From assembly GCA_902749685.1 (NCBI GenBank), contig CACVKW010001188.1, forward strand, positions 1-64,000: DNA of 64,000 nucleotides, written 5' to 3'. Positions within the stretch are counted from its first letter, which is position 1, and each line of letters opens with the position of its first letter. A program made the position numbers and the translations under genes. This stretch comes from Olavius sp. associated proteobacterium Delta 1 (GTDB taxonomy: Bacteria > Desulfobacterota > Desulfobacteria > Desulfobacterales > JAFDCJ01). Positions 34,363 to 42,945 of the stretch are shown here, in pieces. The notes under the pieces are model-generated. The model saw only the letters and a program-made list of their open reading frames with translations. It searched no databases and was not told the origin of the DNA.

Positions 34363-35688
34363 ATGAAAAGACCGCAAATAAAGACTTCGTTGCCCGGACC
34401 GCAGGCCAAGAAATTGATTAAATTGGACAAGTCATTTGTTTCCCCTTCCTATACTCGTGTTTATCCGCTCGTTGCCGATAAAGGCAAAGGCCTTTGGATT
34501 CAGGATGTCGACGGCAACATCTTTCTTGATTTTACCTCGGGAATTGCCGTAAACGCTACCGGCCATTGTCATCCTCAGGTAGTTAAAGCGATTCAGGCAC
34601 AGGCCAAGCGCCTGCTGCATATGTCCGGCACGGATTTTTATTATACGCCCCAGATTAAGCTGGCCGAAAAGTTGGCGGCACTGGCTCCCGGTAGAGGGGC
34701 TAAAAGAGCATATTTCGGCAACTCCGGTGCTGAAGCGGTGGAAGCCGCTTTTAAGCTGGCTCGCTGGCACACCAAACGCGAGTTGAACATTGCTTTTTTC
34801 GGTGCTTTTCATGGGCGCACCATGGGGGCCCTTTCTCTAACGGCCAGTAAAACAGTGCAGAAAAAACACTATAATCCCCTCGTACCCGGTATTACCCATA
34901 TTCCCTATGCCTACTGTTACCGCTGCGCTTACAATCTGACCCACCCCAAATGCGGCCTGTACTGTGTGCACTGGGTTGAAGATACCCTTTTTCGTACCAC
35001 GGTGCCGGCGGAAGAGGTTGCGGCGATATTTGTGGAACCCATTCAGGGGGAGGGCGGCTATATCGTTCCCCCACCCGGATTTCACAAGGAATTAAAAAAG
35101 ATAGCCAAAAAATACGGTATCTTGTACGTCGCTGATGAAGTTCAGTGCGGCATGGGGCGGACCGGCAAAATGTTCGCGATGGAGCATTTTGGCGTGACGG
35201 CGGATGTCATTGCTGTGGCCAAAGGCATTGCCTCCGGATTGCCCCTCGGTGCCATGATTGCTCCGGCTAAAATCATGAACTGGGAAGCCGGCTCCCATGC
35301 ATCAACCTTTGGCGGCAATCCCCTGTCGTGCCAGGCAGCCATGGCGACCATTGAGCTGCTGGAGAACAACCTAATGAAAAACGCCACCAGGCAGGGGCAG
35401 CGGCTTTTCAAAGGTTTGCTTGAACTGCAAAAAAACTATGAATGCATTGGAGATGTGCGCGGCAAAGGTTTGATGGCGGCTGTTGAACTGGTTAAGGATC
35501 GTGAAACCAAAGCGCCGGCGACGGATTGGCGGAGCCGGATCATCAATAAGGCATTTGCCAAGGGATTGCTGGTGTTGGCCTGCGGTGAGAACAGCATCCG
35601 ATTCTCTCCGTCCCTGACGGTCACAGCGGGGGAAGTTGATGTTTGTCTGTCAATATTTGAAGAAGCAGTAAAAGAAGTGGCGGAATAA
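34363..35688 (+). CDS. class III PLP-dependent aminotransferase (acetylornithine/4-aminobutyrate type)
   Basis: Fold-type I, class III aminotransferase of 441 residues. FGNSGAEAVEAAFKLAR, FHGRTMGALSLT, FVEPIQGEGGYIVPP and VADEVQCGMGRTGKMFA are the standard motifs; VIAVAKGIASGLPLGAM contains the Schiff-base lysine (about 286). A cysteine-rich insertion, CYRCAYNLTHPKCGLYC, replaces the short loop of E. coli ArgD and resembles broad-specificity archaeal aminotransferases and racemases. The substrate may thus be an omega-amino acid or a branched amino acid. The ATG at 34363 is preferred over an upstream TTG (34324) because AAGGA precedes it at proper distance. Confidence 0.92.
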   Translation: MKRPQIKTSLPGPQAKKLIKLDKSFVSPSYTRVYPLVADKGKGLWIQDVDGNIFLDFTSGIAVNATGHCHPQVVKAIQAQAKRLLHMSGTDFYYTPQIKLAEKLAALAPGRGAKRAYFGNSGAEAVEAAFKLARWHTKRELNIAFFGAFHGRTMGALSLTASKTVQKKHYNPLVPGITHIPYAYCYRCAYNLTHPKCGLYCVHWVEDTLFRTTVPAEEVAAIFVEPIQGEGGYIVPPPGFHKELKKIAKKYGILYVADEVQCGMGRTGKMFAMEHFGVTADVIAVAKGIASGLPLGAMIAPAKIMNWEAGSHASTFGGNPLSCQAAMATIELLENNLMKNATRQGQRLFKGLLELQKNYECIGDVRGKGLMAAVELVKDRETKAPATDWRSRIINKAFAKGLLVLACGENSIRFSPSLTVTAGEVDVCLSIFEEAVKEVAE

Positions 35689-36094
35689 AAGCGGGTTGCG
35701 TGTTGAACGTTGCGAGTTGTGGGTTGTGAGTTGTGAGTTACGGGCATTCAAAGGTGCGCGGCGCAAGGCAATTGACGAACGGCTGAGAATTTATGCTGTA
35801 AAGTAGAGCGTGAAGTTTAAAGTATTAACGATAGGGGTTTAATTCAAGAACTTCCTGCTTGCCGTGCCGTAGCTTTTTGGGGCAATGATCTGATCGAGGC
35901 TGAAAACTTTCTCAGTCATCAGGGCAGCGATTGTTGATCATGGATTTCAGGTTTCGGATTGGAAAAGCAGCGCTTTTAAGCCGGAGGGATGGGAAGTTTC
36001 TACCTTACACCTTACACCCCATACCCTATACCTTGGGCCATATGCCTTGCGCCTGTAACCATAGGCATTGAGCCGATACCTTAACCTCTTTACC
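35689..36094. repeat. heptad word arrays with inverted halves between convergent genes
   Basis: The left block has GTT at exactly 7-bp steps (35695, 35702, 35709, 35716, 35723, 35730, 35737; words such as GTTGCGA, GTTGTGG, GTTGTGA). The right block has CC at 7-bp steps from 36003 through 36059 and again at 36073 (words such as CCTTACA, CCCTATA, CCTTGGG). The sequence between them (about 250 bp) is unique and has no convincing gene. G-side and C-side blocks face each other in inverted orientation. Confidence 0.75.
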
Positions 36095-36982
36095 CTATAT
36101 ATTGTATCTTTCCGTCAACCACCTCTTGGCTGCTTCGGCCACGCCGCCGTTGTTGTTTGAGGCCACTGTCGTAAAACGGTTTCTGAGATCCGTCGGCGCA
36201 TTTTCGACCACATAGCTGCAGTCGGTCCACGCGAGCAAATCCAGATCGTTGTAATCATTGCCGACCGAGACAATTTGGCGTTTATCAATTCGCAGTTTTT
36301 CAGCCAGCCAGGCCGCTGTCTGGCTCTTTGAGACCGTGGTTGGAAAGATTTCAATCCAGGTCGATTCTCCATCCAGCGGTGAGGTGGTTTGTATGACAGT
36401 AAAATCGATTAATTCGTTACGAATCGCTTCCAGGACAGCGGTGCCGCTGCGGGCTGGAACCACTGCCAGCAGCTGGGTTGCAGGGCCGAAACCATTTGCG
36501 GTTTCAGTCAGGATAGCCGCATGCCGGCTGTAAAGTTCCAAACGTCTGTCAAAATCATCATTTTTATGATTCGTTCGATAATAGGCGAACATGTGATTGT
36601 CGGGAATAGTGCGATGAATCATAAAATCAAGTCGATAGGATTTAAGCACGCTGCTTGCCCGTTCGACTTCGTGCGGTTCGAGATTTACCTTACGAATAAT
36701 TTCAGCGCCATTAAATTGCAATACCCCGGCCCCGGTGGAAAAAATCACAAAATCCATCGGCAGGTCCGAAATCGTGACGGTATTAAAAGAAAACAATGAT
36801 CGACCGGTGGCGATAGCTCGAATAATACCGAGTTCACCGAGTTGGCGCAATGCATCCAGATCTTCCAAGGCCACGGTGCGATCGGACCGCAGCAGTGTAC
36901 CGTCAAAATCCACAATAAATAGCCCGCACGGTTTAACACCCTCTTGCGGGTTGGCTGTCTGGTTGTCCCGGGAGATTGTCAT
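36095..36982 (-). CDS. HAD-superfamily Cof-type phosphatase
   Basis: The nucleophile motif FIVDFDGTLLRSDRTV (Asp about residue 25), motif II FSTGAGV, a Lys region near residue 215, and motif IV SVGNDYNDLDLLAWTD identify a subclass IIB (Cof/YidA-like) HAD hydrolase. These enzymes dephosphorylate sugar phosphates or small phosphorylated cofactors in the cytoplasm. At 295 residues, with the alpha/beta cap between motifs II and III, it is of normal size. The substrate cannot be predicted. It converges on the class III aminotransferase across the word-repeat spacer. Confidence 0.9.
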   Translation of the reverse strand: MTISRDNQTANPQEGVKPCGLFIVDFDGTLLRSDRTVALEDLDALRQLGELGIIRAIATGRSLFSFNTVTISDLPMDFVIFSTGAGVLQFNGAEIIRKVNLEPHEVERASSVLKSYRLDFMIHRTIPDNHMFAYYRTNHKNDDFDRRLELYSRHAAILTETANGFGPATQLLAVVPARSGTAVLEAIRNELIDFTVIQTTSPLDGESTWIEIFPTTVSKSQTAAWLAEKLRIDKRQIVSVGNDYNDLDLLAWTDCSYVVENAPTDLRNRFTTVASNNNGGVAEAAKRWLTERYNI

Positions 36983-38046
36983 TTAAAGAGATATTAAGAG
37001 AGGCTAGGGCCCCTGTCAATTAAAAACGTATATCAAACGATGATCTAAAATTGTTCAGATTGTAGCCTCCAGCGTGCGCCCTGCGCCCTGATTTTGAACC
37101 CGGCTAACTCAACGAATGTAATAAAATCAGTATGTTAAACAATAACCAGAGACCGGCACCAACTATCGCTAAAGAAAAACCCTGAAGGTGACGATAAATA
37201 GTTAGCGGGAGAAAAAATGGGGAAAATTTATTGAATGGTTTAAATTTTTATTAAATTAAAAAATTTCAGCATGTTGTTCATTAACGGGCTGATCGGAAAA
37301 TGTTTGGAAAGGAAATTTATAGTGTTTACGGAGGTCAATTGGGACATGGAAAGGGATACGATCATATTCTTTGATAACTTGGGGTTTGGGTGGGTGCTTG
37401 ATAATATGATGATCAAGGAAATGAAGTTAAACCATCTAAAAGATGACTGTAGCGTTAATAATTCCTTAATTAATATTCTGGAGAATTTATTCGACAATCC
37501 CGGTATATGATATGTCTCGCAGCCGATACCCCTCACCAGCAATCAATTGTATAATCGGTGGGTTATCTGGTCGTCCGTGATTGGCCGTGGTTGTTTGTTG
37601 ATTCAGAATAGATTCGGCGCACAAACTTCAAAGAATCATTCCCGGGTGTTGACGGAATTGCCATTTCTATAAAATTACCCTTATATCCACTGAAAAATTG
37701 CAGCCGAATATGTTCGCGCCTGATCACGATTCCCTGGTCTCTAAATATTGCGCCCTGAAAAATATGCGCAGCCTAACGTAATTAAGCCGCCGGCGCTTTG
37801 GCCGGCCAAGTTTTTTCAGTTCAAAAAACAAATTATAACCCAGGATTTACTATTTTGCAGGGCGGATTAATTTGTAAATTCAAAAACAATGGTAATATTT
37901 TTGTTCTTGGAGAAACAAGCAATTTCACAGGCGCCCGATTTCATAAGACCGGCTGAAATCCGAAACCAAATCGAAATCCTATTTTTCAAGCACGCGATCC
38001 ATTATTCAGGATAGACTGCACGTATCTCTTTTTGAGGATAGATGTT
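36983..38046. other. 1.06-kb intergenic region, no confident gene
   Basis: The stretch is AT-rich and mostly without recognisable coding sequence. A 79-codon frame at 37271-37510 (start MLFINGLIGK) has no ribosome-binding site and no family resemblance, so it is not called. Imperfect inverted words occur at 37160-37205. A GC hairpin, GCCGGC (37789-37794) with GCCGGC (37801-37806), is followed after four bases by T6 (37811-37816), a terminator-like form; it overlaps an 18-bp motif shared with 15857-15874. Confidence 0.5.
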
Positions 38047-40026
38047 ATGGCAAGAAAACACACCAACAACCACCTGTTCCGCGGGCTTCTGCAATCCTCA
38101 GACGGTCTGATCACAAAAGTCATTGATGCCGGCGATCAATCGATAACTTTTGAGGCTGCCTTTGGGCTCAGCGAAGAACTGATTGAACAACTCAAAAAAC
38201 AGCCGGAGCATATTGTATTCAGCGAGCGGTCCCGAATCGCTAGACTGGGGATACAGATCGAGTGCGAACCGCCCGGAATCGACGGCCTGGAGGCTGATAA
38301 AATTAGGCTTTGCCTGGTAGCCTCGGCAGTAATTTCAGGCTATCCGGGTTTAAATGAGATAAAAGATTTTTTCAGCCTGGGACTGCCGGTTGGCAGACTC
38401 GTATTTTGTGATCCGGATGCCTTGCTGAGCTCAGATGAAGTTCTGGAGGCAATTGAGCGTGCCGAGCTCAAGCTGCCGGAGGCCACCACCATTTCGAGCG
38501 ATGGCAGCATTGTTATCGCTCCCCATAAAGTTGTTTGCCGGTTTCGCGAACCGCTGGATAAAAAGACCCTCGGTCGGATTTTGCTTCGCGAAGACGGCCG
38601 CGAACTGCTCAACCGTTATCAGGTCCGCAGCGCGGTGCCTTCGGTAAACGTTGCGGCCGGTGAAGGTGTGGTGACCACCTGCTCCATGTATCTCAACGAT
38701 CATTTTGTTGTGTTGCAGAGCGGTTTTGCCACGGGCCGCAATCTGCCGGCAACGGTGCTGGATCCGATAAAAACCAGGGGTATTCGAATTTATCTTGAAA
38801 TTGTCAATCAGAGTGATCATCCCATTGTAAACCCCTTGATATCGGCGAGAATTTATAGCGCCGCCAAGTCTCGCAACGGCGTGCGGAAGAAAAAATCATC
38901 CAGCAAGAACTCTCATTTCACCTACCACCAAATGCGCGATTTCGAAAAGCGCTTGACGCCCACTGACAAATCCACCTGCCATTTTATTGATAAACCGGTC
39001 GCGGTCATTCAGGACGAAGTGGATGGGTTAAAAAAAGCCAGCGTTTTTTTAAACGGTCCCGGTCAAAGCTGCGAGGTGACCAACGCCATGTGCGCTGTGG
39101 CCAGACGCGATTTTTCGCCCGATAGCGAATGCGCCCATCGGTATGCAACTTCAAGACTGCAGGATGTCGTCCAGAAATTTCCGGCCGTGCTGGCTGCCAA
39201 TTACTTCCCCAACATCATTGAACATCGCGATATCATCAATTTGACCTGCGAAGGTAAATTAAAGGCGCTGTATTTTTATGAACCATCCTGCGAACATGGA
39301 CCGTTTTTATCGCAACAGGATCATCATCGTCTGGAGGAGTACCATGCCTTTGGCCTTGAGATCTACTGGGTATCGGATTTGAACGGACGCCTCATGAAGC
39401 ACACCATGCGGGACGGTATGGGATATTTCGTGGCGCCCGAGCGACTTGCTGATTTTCACAAATCCATGCTGTTTGCATTTTACGGTTCCAACCAGAGATT
39501 ATCTTTGAGAGGAGAAGAACGCCTCGGCACACTTATGGATGCGCTTATCGCATTCTGGGGGCAGCGCATTGGGATCGTCACCGGTGGTGGAAGCGGTGTG
39601 ATGGAGCAAGCCAACACTCTGGCCCGAAAACGGGGTATCTTATCGGGTGCCAATTTTCTGGATATTACCGATCAATCCATGACGACTGATGTCGATTTCT
39701 GCCAGGTATTTCAGGCGACCTGCCGCCACAGCCGTCAAAAATGGTTTGAGATTGCCTCATTTCCGATTTTTAACGTTGGCGGATTGGGCTCCCTGGAAGA
39801 GCTTGGCATCACCCTGTGCAACATGAAGCTGTCCATCCTGGATCCGGTTCCGGTTGTTTTATTCGACACCGAAGGTGGTGGCAATTTCTGGTCCGGCATC
39901 GATGATCAAATCAACGAGATGGTCAAACGGGGCCGGGCACCCGACTGGATCAAAGACAATATCGTTATTACCGACGATCCCAAAACGGTTACCGATGTCT
40001 ATCGTCAACGGCTGCAACTGTTTTAG
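38047..40026 (+). CDS. large protein with C-terminal LOG-like Rossmann domain
   Basis: The last 200 residues resemble the LOG/lysine-decarboxylase-like Rossmann fold: FAFYGSN, RIGIVTGGGSGVMEQANTLA (the GGGxGxM loop) and FNVGGLGSLEELGITLCNMKL in place of PGGxGTxxE, whose Glu is retained. LOG enzymes cleave cytokinin or purine ribotide N-glycosidic bonds, but changes in the GGxGT motif leave activity uncertain. The first 400 residues match nothing I recognise; they contain beta-rich stretches and a basic linker (about 285-300). The middle part PNIIEHRDIINLTCEGKLKA leads into the LOG domain. The ATG at 38047 follows GAGG at nine bases; a TTG at 38032 is an alternative. Confidence 0.75.
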   Translation: MARKHTNNHLFRGLLQSSDGLITKVIDAGDQSITFEAAFGLSEELIEQLKKQPEHIVFSERSRIARLGIQIECEPPGIDGLEADKIRLCLVASAVISGYPGLNEIKDFFSLGLPVGRLVFCDPDALLSSDEVLEAIERAELKLPEATTISSDGSIVIAPHKVVCRFREPLDKKTLGRILLREDGRELLNRYQVRSAVPSVNVAAGEGVVTTCSMYLNDHFVVLQSGFATGRNLPATVLDPIKTRGIRIYLEIVNQSDHPIVNPLISARIYSAAKSRNGVRKKKSSSKNSHFTYHQMRDFEKRLTPTDKSTCHFIDKPVAVIQDEVDGLKKASVFLNGPGQSCEVTNAMCAVARRDFSPDSECAHRYATSRLQDVVQKFPAVLAANYFPNIIEHRDIINLTCEGKLKALYFYEPSCEHGPFLSQQDHHRLEEYHAFGLEIYWVSDLNGRLMKHTMRDGMGYFVAPERLADFHKSMLFAFYGSNQRLSLRGEERLGTLMDALIAFWGQRIGIVTGGGSGVMEQANTLARKRGILSGANFLDITDQSMTTDVDFCQVFQATCRHSRQKWFEIASFPIFNVGGLGSLEELGITLCNMKLSILDPVPVVLFDTEGGGNFWSGIDDQINEMVKRGRAPDWIKDNIVITDDPKTVTDVYRQRLQLF

Positions 40027-40165
40027 ATCCGTAATTGTTGGTTCTCCGCACAGGGCGGATCCGGCTTAGCTGAATCGAGGTTATCAGATTAATTGTTTTC
40101 GCTAAAGCGCACCGTTGCCCCGATTTGCCCCGGGATGTAATTATCTATCAGTCGGTAACCGATAT

Positions 40166-40765
40166 TTATAGGTCGTCGGCATGTTTAGACAAAAACGCTG
40201 CCACGCCCTCTGCCGTGGGTTTCATTCCCGTCGCGCCTTTGTTCCATCCTGCCGGGCAGACTTCTCCGTATTTTTCGGTAAACTGCAATGCATCAACCAG
40301 GCGCATCATCTCATCGACATTCCGCCCCAACGGCAAATTGTTGACGATCTGATGCTGGACAATACCCTCTTTGTCGATCAGAAAAGAGGCTCTTAAGGCC
40401 ACGCCGTCCGGATGTTCAATTCCATAGGCCCGGGTTATCTCGTGTTTTATATCCGCAACAATCGGAAATTGAACTTCGCCGATTCCGCCGTCTTCGATGG
40501 CAGTGCTGCGCCAGGCAAAATGAGTATACTCAGAATCAATTGAAATTCCTACGACTTCGACGTCCCGCTCTTTGAACTGTTCCACACGCTTATGATGGGC
40601 AATGATTTCAGTGGGACATACAAACGTGAAATCCAACGGCCAGAAAAATAAAACCACATATTTCCCCCTCAAATCCGAGAGCTTAAAATCTGCTTTGATA
40701 ACGCCATCCGGCATAACAGCCGGTGCCACAAAATCCGGTGCTTCTTTGGTCACCAATACGCTCAT
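40166..40765 (-). CDS. typical 2-Cys peroxiredoxin (AhpC/Prx1 type)
   Basis: It reduces peroxides in the cytoplasm. FFWPLDFTFVCPTEI contains the peroxidatic Cys (about 50) with the PxxxT/SxxC setting, and GEVCPAGWNKG near the C-terminus holds the resolving Cys (about 170). The YF-like tail typical of sensitive eukaryotic forms is absent (it ends KHADDL), so it should resist overoxidation. Length (199 residues) is standard. The ATG at 40765 is preferred because GGAAGGA lies eight bases upstream; an ATG at 40771 is too close to it. It converges on the LOG-domain gene. Confidence 0.94.
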   Translation of the reverse strand: MSVLVTKEAPDFVAPAVMPDGVIKADFKLSDLRGKYVVLFFWPLDFTFVCPTEIIAHHKRVEQFKERDVEVVGISIDSEYTHFAWRSTAIEDGGIGEVQFPIVADIKHEITRAYGIEHPDGVALRASFLIDKEGIVQHQIVNNLPLGRNVDEMMRLVDALQFTEKYGEVCPAGWNKGATGMKPTAEGVAAFLSKHADDL

Positions 40766-40954
40766 GATCATATTCCTTCCGAACTAATTATTTTTCAGCA
40801 TCGTATTAATATGCATGCATGCTTGCGGCATATATCTGATTGTCGATCGATTGGCTTAATATTATGATGAAATTTGATTTTTCAATAGATAGGGCCAAGA
40901 TTTATAAAATGGGCAGGGCAACGGGTCAATTAATTGCTTTTAAATGGCATCGGC

Positions 40955-42577
40955 CTATTGTGAGCCTCGAACTTTTATAGTTGCCAATCCCGCCAAAAAT
41001 TGGCGCGAGAGTTTTTCAGAGATGTGATGGTTGAACACTTGGCCTTGCGGCGTCACGCCGCAAATCTTGCCGTCTGCCAAAAACCTGCTCAATACCTGCT
41101 TGCCCGTGTCAAGGCGGTCGGCCGGATCATTTACCTGGATTGCGGCTGAGGATGCTTGCGGCAGGGGTATCTCTTGGTCCAAAAGGGATTTTATGAAATT
41201 GAGTATTCGAGCCAGCCGAAGCACGGTAACAGCCTCTTTTCTGGTGGTCGTGTGAGACAGAGGCAATGCGCTTGAGCGCAGGCGGGAAAATCCGATGGGC
41301 AGAAGGTCATGGTCTTCACATAAGTCAAAATCCAGGCTGCCCGGGGCTGGATAAAAGGTGGATACACCTGCTATAACCCTTCTTTGAGCCAGGTATAGAA
41401 GATCTGAAATCGAATCCGCCGCACGCTGAAAAGGGGCGGCACAAATCACGTACCCGACTGCATTCAGGCTGAAATCTTCAGCATGGCTTAAGGCCCGGTC
41501 AAATGTAGCGCGCACATCGGATCGGTTGAATCTGTTAAGCTGCTGCCTTGAGGTTGAACCCAACGACAGATTCAGGGTTCTAAAACCGGCGGCCTTCATC
41601 TCCCGGACGACTTCTTTATCCAGGGACGGCGGATAGAGTCCATTCATGGCCCTTAGCTCAAATCTGCCGGATCCAAAGCGGCTTTGAATGGCATCCAGCA
41701 GGTTGATAAACCAGCGGCGATCCAAAGACAGGTTCTCGTCTTCAAAGTCAATAAAACCGATGTTGCCATGATCGGCAGCATGCTCAATTTCCCTGATAAC
41801 CGATGGTACACTCCTTTTGCGGTATTTCAGAAATGACTTTTGGCCGACACTGCAATAGGTGCAACGCATGGGGCAGCCACGGCCGGCAACAATAACCATG
41901 CTGCCGCCTTGCTTGCGTCGGTAAAACTTCTGGTTGACAAATTGAACAGCAGGCAGTGGAAAGTCGTCCGGGTCCTGCATTTGAACCGGCTCATCGATGT
42001 GCAGCCTGCCGTCTGCCTGTCTGAACACAATTCCGGGAATGGCGTCCAATCGGCCGCCTTCTGACAGCGTTTTGGCCAGCAGCGGCATAGATACTTCACC
42101 TTCACCGCGCAGCACGAAATCCACTGCGCTTGATTCCATAACGGATTGCGGCAATGCGGTTGGATGGTGGCCGCCCAGGACGATTTTACATTTCGGGTGA
42201 TAGGCTTTAACGACTTCAGCCGTTTGAATGGCCTGCCGCATATAGGGCGTGAATAAAGATGATATTCCAATCAGAAACGCACCGGATTCCCGCGCTTTGC
42301 TTCCGATATGCTCAAAGCTGTAGCCAAAGTGCTTGTAGTCGTAAAACAGGGCAACCGGTGAACGGTCCGGCTGTGCGTAGTATTGGCGTAAATAGCCCAT
42401 TTGCTCCGGGAGATCGCGAATACGCGCTTTGGATGTGGCCAAACCGTCAAGGATATCAACCGAATAGCCGCATTCGATCAGGACCGATGCAATACAGGTT
42501 AAACCGTATGGAATGGTTCGTTTGGCGGTCAGATAAAAATCTCTGATCGGCGGTTGAATAAGCAGAATGTCGGGCAT
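40955..42577 (-). CDS. B12-binding-domain radical SAM protein
   Basis: A complete 540-residue protein. The N-terminus ILLIQPPIRDFYL and GLTCIASVLIECGYSVDILDG form the cobalamin-binding Rossmann domain, ending in KIVLGGHHPTALPQSVM and FVLRGEGEVSM. The radical SAM motif is GRGCPMRCTYCSVG (CX3CX2C, about residues 235-248), and FIDFEDENLSLDRRW is a later barrel signal. It lacks the DxHxxG of MetH-type B12 proteins, as is usual in this class. The reaction is unknown. Its C-terminal 150 residues are not recognised. Upstream lies the 21-bp tandem array. Confidence 0.92.
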   Translation of the reverse strand: MPDILLIQPPIRDFYLTAKRTIPYGLTCIASVLIECGYSVDILDGLATSKARIRDLPEQMGYLRQYYAQPDRSPVALFYDYKHFGYSFEHIGSKARESGAFLIGISSLFTPYMRQAIQTAEVVKAYHPKCKIVLGGHHPTALPQSVMESSAVDFVLRGEGEVSMPLLAKTLSEGGRLDAIPGIVFRQADGRLHIDEPVQMQDPDDFPLPAVQFVNQKFYRRKQGGSMVIVAGRGCPMRCTYCSVGQKSFLKYRKRSVPSVIREIEHAADHGNIGFIDFEDENLSLDRRWFINLLDAIQSRFGSGRFELRAMNGLYPPSLDKEVVREMKAAGFRTLNLSLGSTSRQQLNRFNRSDVRATFDRALSHAEDFSLNAVGYVICAAPFQRAADSISDLLYLAQRRVIAGVSTFYPAPGSLDFDLCEDHDLLPIGFSRLRSSALPLSHTTTRKEAVTVLRLARILNFIKSLLDQEIPLPQASSAAIQVNDPADRLDTGKQVLSRFLADGKICGVTPQGQVFNHHISEKLSRQFLAGLATIKVRGSQ

Positions 42578-42598
42578 GTTCTCGATTCTCGATGCTGG

Positions 42599-42707
42599 TT
42601 ACCGGGTACTGGGTACTGGATACCGGGTACTGGGTACTGGATACCGGGTACTGGGTACTGGATACCGGGTACTGGGTATTGGATATCGGGTACTGGGTAC
42701 TTGATAC
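42599..42707. repeat. 21-bp tandem array built of three heptads, five copies
   Basis: The unit is GGATACC plus two copies of GGGTACT; the phase is exactly 7 bp throughout (GTA or ATA at 42606, 42613, 42620 and on). The last two units carry a few substitutions (for example GGGTATT, TTGATAC). Because 21 is a multiple of three, both strands stay open and give low-complexity peptides such as repeated GTGYWIP; these are not genes. Confidence 0.9.
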
Positions 42708-42745
42708 GATGTCGCTGGTTTTCGGAATTGTTGCTGGATGAAAAT

Positions 42746-42945
42746 GGCGCAGGGCGTACGGCTCACGGCGCACGGTAGATTTAATGGTGTCGGGTATATG
42801 GTATAAGGTCTATGGTGTAAGGTGAAGGCTTCGTAGCCGTTATACCTATTCCTCTTTCCGACTTCCGCCTTCACCCTTCCGACTTCCCATCTTCCCATCT
42901 TCTCACCTTCTTTCTTTTCCGACTTCCGCCTTCACACTTCCGAAT
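42746..42945. repeat. further heptad blocks between the 21-bp array and mutY
   Basis: G-side words with GG at 7-bp steps run 42746-42780 (GGCGCAG, GGCGTAC, GGCTCAC, GGCGCAC, GGTAGAT) and 42785-42828 (GGTGTCG, GGTATAT, GGTATAA, GGTCTAT, GGTGTAA, GGTGAAG). C-side words follow at 42843-42945 (CTTCCGA, CTTCCGC, CTTCACC and relatives), running into the 3' end of mutY. Confidence 0.8.

Noticed and set aside
37271-37510. 79-codon frame in the 1.06-kb spacer
   Set aside because: No ribosome-binding site, no recognised motif and AT-rich low-complexity surroundings; kept only as a remark.
42599-42707. Possible CRISPR array
   Set aside because: The units are contiguous 21-bp copies without spacers and no cas genes are present.
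42456-42778. Open frames on both strands through the 21-bp array, giving repetitive peptides
   Set aside because: They exist only because the unit length is divisible by three; there is no ribosome-binding site and no non-repeat conserved sequence.
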